The notes under the pieces are model-generated. The model searched no databases, had not been told where the DNA came from, and saw only the letters and a program-made list of their open reading frames with translations. Of a stretch of 12,063 nucleotides of DNA, positions 7,176-12,063 are shown piece after piece. The first letter of the stretch is position 1. Each line of letters begins with the position of its first letter. The stretch comes from a bacterium. GTDB taxonomy: Bacteria > Bdellovibrionota > FAC87 > UBA2466. The stretch is from assembly GCA_019750655.1 (NCBI GenBank), contig JAIEOG010000156.1, positions 1 through 12,063 of the forward strand, written 5' to 3'. The translations under genes and the position numbers were made by a program.

Positions 7176-8267
7176 ATGAAACACACGCTTTTTCGTACGT
7201 TCGCCCTGGCGCTTTTGATGCCGCTTGCAACAGCCCGTGCTGCTGAGGAGGCCCCTCCGGCAACCCCCGTTAACCAGGACGAGTACTATTCCTCCAGCTT
7301 TGGGGACAAACCCAAGAACGAGGGCCACTCCATTGCCCCCGTGATCGGCTACGACCCGACCTTTGGTTTTGTGGCGGGGGCGGCCTACTTCTACCAGGGG
7401 CACGGGTTGAATTTCGGGGTGGACGGCAATCTGAACTTTCGGCGCGTCTACCAAACCCACGCGCGCTTTTCGTTCGACCTGGGGGGACTCTGGCGCACGG
7501 ATTGGAATTTTGGATTTATCAAAGGCTTTGAAAACTACTACGGCGAAGGGGGAGAAACTTCCGCAACTCCGCGCCAAATCTGGGGCAATCGCATAACCGC
7601 GCAGGGGCGCCTTTTGGTCGCCCTTTCAGAGCGTTTCTCCGCAGGCGTCATTGCCGATGCACGCTCCCGCGATGAAGAACGCGGTCCGGATGTAAAGCAG
7701 CTCGATCGCGTTGCTCCGGATGCGACAGTGGTCGCAATGGGCCTCTCGTCTGTTTACGACACACGCAAAGACAAACTCCGTTCGAACGATGGCTTTGTGT
7801 TCACTTCGGAAATCCTGCATGGCCCCCCACAGGCCGGTCATGGTTCCTTCACCCAGCTGGGTGGTAGCTTCGTCGTCTACAAAGAAATTCTCGAGGGCTT
7901 CATACCTGATGTCGTCGCGGCCTTTCGTATTATGGGCGGGGTGAGCTTGGGAGATACGCCGTACGCTTTCCGTTACCAGCTCGGCGGCCCGACACGCTTA
8001 AGCGGCTATTTGGAAAACCGGTTCCGTGGCTCTAAATTCTTCCTGCAGCAAACCGAGCTGCGTTTCCCGATTTATAAGATGGTCGGTGGCGCACTTTCTT
8101 TGGGCTTTGGGGATGCGTCGGATGGGCCCTTCACAAACCCGAAAATGGCCTATGGCGCGGGGTTGCGCATTGGCCTCCCTCCCGATTGGGTTAGCAAGAT
8201 CCGCATCGATGTGGGCGTGGGGAAAGATCAGATCGGGATCTTCGCGGATTTCGGCCAGACGTTCTAG
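7176..8267 (+). CDS. Omp85/BamA-type outer-membrane barrel without POTRA domains
   Basis: The ATG at 7176 has GGAG 7 bases upstream and gives a 363-residue protein with a signal peptide ending at about ARA (residue 22). An in-frame start at 7116 only adds a non-signal-like extension. After a short acidic linker the sequence becomes beta-barrel-like (APVIGYDPTFGFVAGAAYF at about 54-72). Omp85 landmarks follow: VYDTRKDKLRSNDGF at 193-207, then LGGPTRLSGYLENRFRG at 269-285, then QTELRFPI. The loop-6 RGY/RGF motif of Omp85 proteins is altered to SGY here, with a nearby FRG. The protein ends in a barrel-like strand with terminal F. The roughly 30-residue linker leaves no room for a POTRA domain, so this resembles the POTRA-less class of the superfamily rather than BamA itself. 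An outer-membrane role is expected; the substrate is unknown. Its stop codon overlaps that of motB. Confidence 0.82.
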   Translation: MKHTLFRTFALALLMPLATARAAEEAPPATPVNQDEYYSSSFGDKPKNEGHSIAPVIGYDPTFGFVAGAAYFYQGHGLNFGVDGNLNFRRVYQTHARFSFDLGGLWRTDWNFGFIKGFENYYGEGGETSATPRQIWGNRITAQGRLLVALSERFSAGVIADARSRDEERGPDVKQLDRVAPDATVVAMGLSSVYDTRKDKLRSNDGFVFTSEILHGPPQAGHGSFTQLGGSFVVYKEILEGFIPDVVAAFRIMGGVSLGDTPYAFRYQLGGPTRLSGYLENRFRGSKFFLQQTELRFPIYKMVGGALSLGFGDASDGPFTNPKMAYGAGLRIGLPPDWVSKIRIDVGVGKDQIGIFADFGQTF

Positions 8268-8920
8268 AAAACCTTCACGGTCACGCGGCGGTTCTTCCCT
8301 TGGTTTTCGGGAATCGGAGTGCCCTGGGCATCGCGGTTGGGTGCAAGCGGGCGTGTATCGCCGTACGCCATCAACACCACGCGCTTCGTAGTTTTTTCAG
8401 AGAGATCCAGCGCGTGGAAAACGGCGGCAGCGCGTTTGGAGGAAAGCTCCCAGTTATCTTCAATGTCTTTCGTGTGCATCGGGATATCGTCGGTATGCCC
8501 TTCGACGCCGATTTGGTAGGGCTCCGGAACGGATTCGAGGGTGGCCTGTAAAGTCCGAATGGCGGTCACACCGGAAAGCTTCAGCTCAAAGCCACCGCTC
8601 TCAAAGAGCAGTTTGTCTTTGATTTGCAGAAGAACGGAGTCGTCGACCTTTTCAACAGAGACAATCGTTTCGAGATGCTGCTGCTTCACCCATTCGCGCA
8701 GCTTCTGGTGCACTACTTCGATGGGAGCTGTCGGGAGTTCTTCATTGCGCAACGTTGCCACAATCCGCTGGAAGTCCGTCTGCTTCATCTTCTTGTAGGT
8801 GAAGCTAAAAAGTACCACGAACAAAATAAAAAGTAGGATCATCAAGTCGCTAAGACTCATGAGCCAAAGGAATTCCCCCGAGTCGTTGTGGGGGCGGCGT
8901 GGGATGCGGCGTTTGTTCAC
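8264..8920 (-). CDS. motB: MotB-like stator protein with OmpA-type peptidoglycan-binding domain
   Basis: This is the ion-channel and anchoring subunit of a MotA/MotB-type stator. The 218-residue product has a basic N-terminus (KRRIPRR), then a single membrane segment at about 18-40. Its FLWLMSLSDLMILLF contains D25, the expected ion-carrying aspartate (D32 in E. coli). A C-terminal OmpA-like domain (about 90-218) shows GHTDD at 141-145, NWELSSKRA at 156-164, YGDTRP and the final NRR, consistent with peptidoglycan binding. The start is GTG at 8920; the next in-frame Met lies inside the membrane segment. It begins 3 bases after the motA stop, with AGGG upstream as a modest ribosome binding site. 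At 218 residues it is shorter than typical MotB (E. coli 308), mainly in the periplasmic linker. ExbD/TolR are less likely because they lack the OmpA-like domain. The ion used (H+ or Na+) cannot be read with confidence. Confidence 0.9.
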   Translation of the reverse strand: MNKRRIPRRPHNDSGEFLWLMSLSDLMILLFILFVVLFSFTYKKMKQTDFQRIVATLRNEELPTAPIEVVHQKLREWVKQQHLETIVSVEKVDDSVLLQIKDKLLFESGGFELKLSGVTAIRTLQATLESVPEPYQIGVEGHTDDIPMHTKDIEDNWELSSKRAAAVFHALDLSEKTTKRVVLMAYGDTRPLAPNRDAQGTPIPENQGKNRRVTVKVF

Positions 8921-8923
8921 GGC

Positions 8924-9694
8924 CTAAGCTGCCCTATCTTTGCGCTGGCTTGCGACACCAAGCGGCTCAGTGAAATAATCGATGGGCTTGCGCGCATCGA
9001 GTGTTTCTAGCCATGTCACGCACTGGTTGAAGCTTTCTAGCTCAATGTCCAAGAGCCGCTCTACCTTCTGCTGGAGAGGCGTCCAGACAATCAAAGAGAA
9101 GAACAACCCATAGAAGGTCGTGAGCAGCGCCAAACTCATATGCGGGCCGATATGCGAAGGGTCATCCAACGTGGAGAGCAAGCGCACCATCCCGAGAATG
9201 GTCCCGAGCATCCCCATCGACGGCGAAAGACGCACGCCCATGTTGATGACATTCAAGCATTGGATCATGCGGATGCGGCGGTGGTCGCGCTCCATTTCGC
9301 ACAAGTCGCGGATATCCCGCGTCGGCATGCGCACGGACAAGCGCTCAATCACTTTCTGCACCCAGCTCGTGAGCCCTTTGTGGCGGACACGCTCAAATAC
9401 TTCTGGGCCGTCCTCGTAGAAATCCCGACCCAGTTTGTGCAGCAGTAGAATTTCCCGACGCTGTTTGCGCAAGAGTGTCGTGGGCGATGTGCCCAGCAGC
9501 AACCCAAACGTGCGGCCCAACAGCCCTGAGTCATAACAAATAAAGACCAGCCCCAAAGGCCCCACGCCGGTTAAAAACATTGCGGGCCAGTGCAGGATTC
9601 GTAAGAACCCCGTCGAGTTGCTGGAGGCTTCGAAGAGGTAAACGACGACAAAGCTCGCCGCCACCATTCCCAAGCCTAGAAGTTTGGTAATCAT
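8924..9694 (-). CDS. motA: MotA-like stator protein
   Basis: The 256-residue product matches MotA: two N-terminal membrane segments (about 4-21 and 36-53), a long charged cytoplasmic loop (about 75-150), and two more segments (about 158-176 and 186-205). Signatures are SPSMGMLGTILGMV with P158 (E. coli P173), the DDPSHIGPHMSLALLTTFYG stretch, and P206 (E. coli P222) in WTPLQQK. In the loop, R104 of RHKGLTSWV aligns with E. coli R90, but the position of E98 is Val112. With MotB it should form the inner-membrane stator that uses ion flow to push a rotor. The ATG at 9694 overlaps the stop of the FliF-FliG fusion (ATGA) and has GAGAGG about 7 bases upstream, implying translational coupling. ExbB/TolQ/AglR-type proteins are related, but the four-segment layout, the MotB partner with OmpA domain and the adjacent FliG favour MotA. 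Confidence 0.9.
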   Translation of the reverse strand: MITKLLGLGMVAASFVVVYLFEASSNSTGFLRILHWPAMFLTGVGPLGLVFICYDSGLLGRTFGLLLGTSPTTLLRKQRREILLLHKLGRDFYEDGPEVFERVRHKGLTSWVQKVIERLSVRMPTRDIRDLCEMERDHRRIRMIQCLNVINMGVRLSPSMGMLGTILGMVRLLSTLDDPSHIGPHMSLALLTTFYGLFFSLIVWTPLQQKVERLLDIELESFNQCVTWLETLDARKPIDYFTEPLGVASQRKDRAA

Positions 9695-11403
9695 CCGAGG
9701 GCCTCTCTAATTTTTCTCGTTAAGCTGGTACGTGCCGGCACCGTTCTGTCGCGAGCAGCCCCACGGTACGACGGGAACATGCCTTCCAAAACCTTACGCC
9801 GCATGGGCGAAACCGCGTCCATCAAAACTTCGCGTACATTGGCTGCGCAGGTTGCGAGCGCCAAGCAGAGTTCTTCGTTGTCCGTATTGCTCAATACGCG
9901 CTCCAACAAGGAGTCCGGCAACGATGCGGCTTCTTCGAGCTTGAAACGGAACTTGCCGAGCATCGGTGCGATATCGGGGCGCAGCTTTTGGAGTTCGCGG
10001 AATACCAATTCTTGGTCTTCGGATTCGCTGACCACCGTGCCCCAGAAATCGACGTCTTCCTTCTTGCCGAAGAAACGGTCGGGCATCTGCTGGACCATCT
10101 GGCGCGTGGAGCGCTCGATGTTTAGCAGGTCGCCGAAAGCCATATTCTGCAGATTTCCAACTTGGCCCATGATCTCCGCGCGTTTCGCAGGAGAGAGCTT
10201 GTCCAACACCGCTGCAGATTGCGCCGGCTGCATCATGCGCAAGATCAAACACGCCGATTCCGGCGTTTCGCTCGCTACCAAAGTCGCGAGCTGTTCATTG
10301 CTCAAGCTGTGCAAGTAGCCAAAGAACTGCCGCTCCTGCCAATCTTTTGCGTGCACAAACTCGTCGAAAGTGATCTGGTGGTGCTCCAGAATTTCGTCCA
10401 TATTCGACGGTTCATCCTCGGCACCCCGTGGTTTAGCAAGGGCTAGACCACGCAAAAGCTTGTCGAATGCTGGTCCCTGCAGACAGCCATAAAGTTCAGC
10501 CGCCGACTCCGTAGAGAGCTGGCTGAAATACTCGCGGAAAGCCTGCGAGCGAGAAAGGAAACGTTCTAGGATGCGACGGCGCCGCTCGGCGACTGAAATA
10601 CTCAGAACCGCTGCAGGCTGCGCTTGCGGACCGGGGCCAAAACCTTCGACATCGCGTAAAGACGACGGCTTTTTCTGAGCTTTCGGCTCGGGCCGCGGTG
10701 CCGGCGGTGTTTGTACGACTACTGGCGATGCGGAAGCGCCCTTACGCGTCGCTAGCACAAGCAATAGAACTGCGAAAACCAACCCAATGAGCGCCCAACG
10801 TGCATAGCTCCAAAGGATTTCGCTTTCGGAAAGTGGCTTGGGCTCTTCTTTCTTTTCTTCTTTGGGAGGCGGCGGAGGTGGCACGGCTGCTAGATCGCGC
10901 GGCGGCTCTGGCTTGAGCATGGGCATAGTGCCCGTCAGCAAGGCAGCTTTTCCGGAGTAATTCGCCTGCAGATACACACGGACCAGTTGCATGGCCTTCG
11001 CCTGAATAGCGGGAGTTAGCGCATCGTCGAAAGTGAGGTTTACTTTCACTGAGCGCAATTCTGGTTGCTCGACCATGCGGTACATCTGCCGTACCGGTGG
11101 AGGAGCGGGTGGAGCTGGAGTTTCTTCGGTTTCGGGAACAAAGCCCGGCATAGGCTCTACTTGGCGTGCAGGCAATAAGCTCGCGGGCTGGCGAGATTCC
11201 ACCAGCGTTTCGCCTTCAACCAAGCGTTTTTCTGTCCGCGTCTCGATATCGGTATTTACCTGAATCAAAAACTGCGTCGTAGGAATCAGGCGTGATAGCA
11301 CACCGTCCAGATCCTGCTGCACCTTATTCGAAATCAGGTAGGGATCCGGTGGCGCTGCAAAAGCCACTGCGCTGACGAAGAGAATCCCGAGGAGGCGCTT
11401 CAT
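9691..11403 (-). CDS. FliF(RBM3-like)-TM-FliG fusion, membrane-anchored rotor-like protein
   Basis: The 570-residue product joins two rotor components. Residues 1-17 are a signal peptide (cleavage near AFA). Residues about 22-165 resemble the FliF region before its second membrane segment: SNKVQQDLDGVLSRLIP with TQFLIQVNTDIETRTEKR, a Pro-rich insert (91-104), then SVKVNLTFDDALTPAIQAKA and a run ending near TGTMPM, as in FliF RBM3. After PPPPPP (175-180) comes one membrane segment at about 199-219. The cytoplasmic part (about 265-570) is FliG-like: a helical N-type region, a middle domain around ETPESACLIL (the EHPQ motif reduced to ETPE, 379-382), and a C-terminal domain from about 485 with DNEELCLALATCA and VSPMRRKVLEG. 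FliF's first membrane segment, RBM1 and RBM2 are absent. A ring-forming target for the adjacent MotA/MotB is inferred. GGGAGG lies 5 bases before the ATG, which overlaps the TPR gene's stop. Existing annotation would probably say FliG. Confidence 0.85.
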   Translation of the reverse strand: MKRLLGILFVSAVAFAAPPDPYLISNKVQQDLDGVLSRLIPTTQFLIQVNTDIETRTEKRLVEGETLVESRQPASLLPARQVEPMPGFVPETEETPAPPAPPPVRQMYRMVEQPELRSVKVNLTFDDALTPAIQAKAMQLVRVYLQANYSGKAALLTGTMPMLKPEPPRDLAAVPPPPPPKEEKKEEPKPLSESEILWSYARWALIGLVFAVLLLVLATRKGASASPVVVQTPPAPRPEPKAQKKPSSLRDVEGFGPGPQAQPAAVLSISVAERRRRILERFLSRSQAFREYFSQLSTESAAELYGCLQGPAFDKLLRGLALAKPRGAEDEPSNMDEILEHHQITFDEFVHAKDWQERQFFGYLHSLSNEQLATLVASETPESACLILRMMQPAQSAAVLDKLSPAKRAEIMGQVGNLQNMAFGDLLNIERSTRQMVQQMPDRFFGKKEDVDFWGTVVSESEDQELVFRELQKLRPDIAPMLGKFRFKLEEAASLPDSLLERVLSNTDNEELCLALATCAANVREVLMDAVSPMRRKVLEGMFPSYRGAARDRTVPARTSLTRKIREALG

Positions 11404-12062
11404 TTGAGCCTCCCTAGGAAGGCCTTCACTTGGGCGTTTTTTGGATCCAGCTCTAGAGACTTTTCCCAGGCGGTCTTAGCGAGATCGCGTTGCCCCTGAA
11501 CGTACAGCAAACTGCCCTTCATCACCCAACCACGCGCCATATCGGGGCGTTTGGAGAGGATCTCTTCCACTGTCAGCGTCGCTTGGTAATAGCGGCCACG
11601 GTTGTAAAGGCGATTGGCCTCGAGAAAGAGCCGGTCGGTGTTGTCGTATTCGACAATGGTGTGCTCGGGAATCTGAGCGACATTGCGCGGAACCGAAGCC
11701 GCGTTTTTGGCGGCTTCCGCTGCTTCTTTCACAGCGCGAGCGGCGTCTTCTACCGGTTTATTCTTTTCTGCGACAGGCGGTTTCTGTCCCGTTGGAAAGA
11801 GCTGCTCGATCGGGATTTCCAGACGGTATTCCCGCGCATTGTTAAAACCGAAATCGCCGAAAATCAATCGGCGGCCATAAGGCGTTACCAATTCGAGATT
11901 ATTCCCCAGCTGGTTTACGTGATAGCCCGACGGAGAAATAATACGTTCGGGCATCACCAGGGGCGGCGACAATTCCGGATGGTCTGCGTCAAATGCTTTT
12001 CTAAGAATATAGGCCTGCTGGTCAAAAACCGGCCCTTCCTCTTCACTAGCGGCGGCCGTAGA
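11400..12062 (-). CDS. TPR-repeat protein, 5' part beyond window
   Basis: The frame stays open to the right edge. Reading in from base 12062, 30 residues precede the TTG at 11972 and look like normal protein (for example GPVFDQQAYILRKAF), so TTG is unlikely to be the real start. Of the 220 visible residues, about 35-90 form a beta-like region with SPSGYHVNQL, TPYGRRLIFGD and REYRLEIPIEQLF that I do not recognise. Residues 100-123 are an Ala/Lys/Glu-rich helix. Residues about 145-220 carry two TPR-like helical pairs (FLEANRLYNRGRYYQATLTV; then GWVMKGSLLYVQGQRDLAKT and LELDPKNA). TPR proteins are scaffolds. Because its TGA overlaps the ATG of the FliF-FliG fusion, it probably assembles with or positions that motor. 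Location is unknown without the N-terminus; a periplasmic or lipoprotein partner of the signal-peptided fusion is possible. Confidence 0.75.
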   Translation of the reverse strand, partial: STAAASEEEGPVFDQQAYILRKAFDADHPELSPPLVMPERIISPSGYHVNQLGNNLELVTPYGRRLIFGDFGFNNAREYRLEIPIEQLFPTGQKPPVAEKNKPVEDAARAVKEAAEAAKNAASVPRNVAQIPEHTIVEYDNTDRLFLEANRLYNRGRYYQATLTVEEILSKRPDMARGWVMKGSLLYVQGQRDLAKTAWEKSLELDPKNAQVKAFLGRLK

Positions 12063-12063
12063 A

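Noticed and set aside
8264..9694. ExbB/ExbD, TolQ/TolR or AglR/AglQ-type energiser instead of MotA/MotB
   Set aside because: The large subunit has four membrane segments and MotA signatures, the small one has an OmpA-like domain, and the neighbour is FliG-like.
9794..10252. Out-of-phase minus-strand open frame of 152 codons within the FliG-like region
   Set aside because: The overlapping frame contains an unbroken FliG-like domain; this frame has the Arg/Gly/Ala-rich composition of a shadow frame.
11970..11972. TTG at 11972 as the start of the TPR protein
   Set aside because: Thirty further protein-like codons lie upstream to the edge without a stop, so the gene is better treated as partial.
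1..12063. CRISPR array, tRNA/rRNA, insertion sequence or phage integration site
   Set aside because: No regularly spaced repeats, tRNA-like cloverleaf, transposase or integrase gene, or flanking duplication was seen on reading.

Overview
The window is a dense, moderately GC-rich Gram-negative segment. Spot counts of 60-base lines give about 57-62% G+C in most genes, and one gene is clearly lower. Several products have signal peptides, two look like outer-membrane beta-barrels, and one set encodes a MotA/MotB stator. This would suit a motile or predatory bacterium of the Bdellovibrionota/old Deltaproteobacteria type, but there is no rRNA or marker gene, so the taxonomic guess is weak. No tRNA, rRNA, CRISPR, insertion sequence or phage gene is visible.

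Left half. Bases 2-3229 (+) hold most of a large subtilisin-family (S8) peptidase whose start lies outside the window; its layout recalls tripeptidyl peptidase II. It converges, 3 bases apart, on a secreted CAP-domain protein (3233-3961, -). A short divergent intergenic region follows, then a lower-GC gene (4099-5721, +) for an exported protein with one CxxCH haem-binding motif. That gene converges, 4 bases apart, on a DTW-domain protein (5726-6346, -) that resembles the tRNA acp3U-forming enzyme TapT. Upstream of it on the same strand is a PorT-like outer-membrane beta-barrel protein (6411-7061, -). Divergent from that gene is a POTRA-less Omp85-type barrel (7176-8267, +).

Right half. Bases 8264-12062 (-) are one tightly coupled operon that continues past the right edge. 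In transcription order it encodes a TPR protein (partial), a signal-peptide-bearing FliF(RBM3-like)-TM-FliG fusion, MotA and MotB. The first two junctions are ATGA stop/start overlaps. This is the most unusual part of the window. A stator pair sits with a one-chain membrane-anchored rotor in which the FliF part has lost its first membrane segment, RBM1 and RBM2 and gained a signal peptide. No flagellar export, rod, hook or filament gene is visible. Several residues used for torque generation in the classical motor are also replaced. I propose that this is a specialised or non-flagellar MotAB-driven rotor, but that is an inference which depends on the genes beyond the window.

Coding density is very high. 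Three successive convergent gene pairs are separated by 3 bases, 4 bases, and a shared CTAG stop, so there is no room for conventional intergenic terminators at those junctions.
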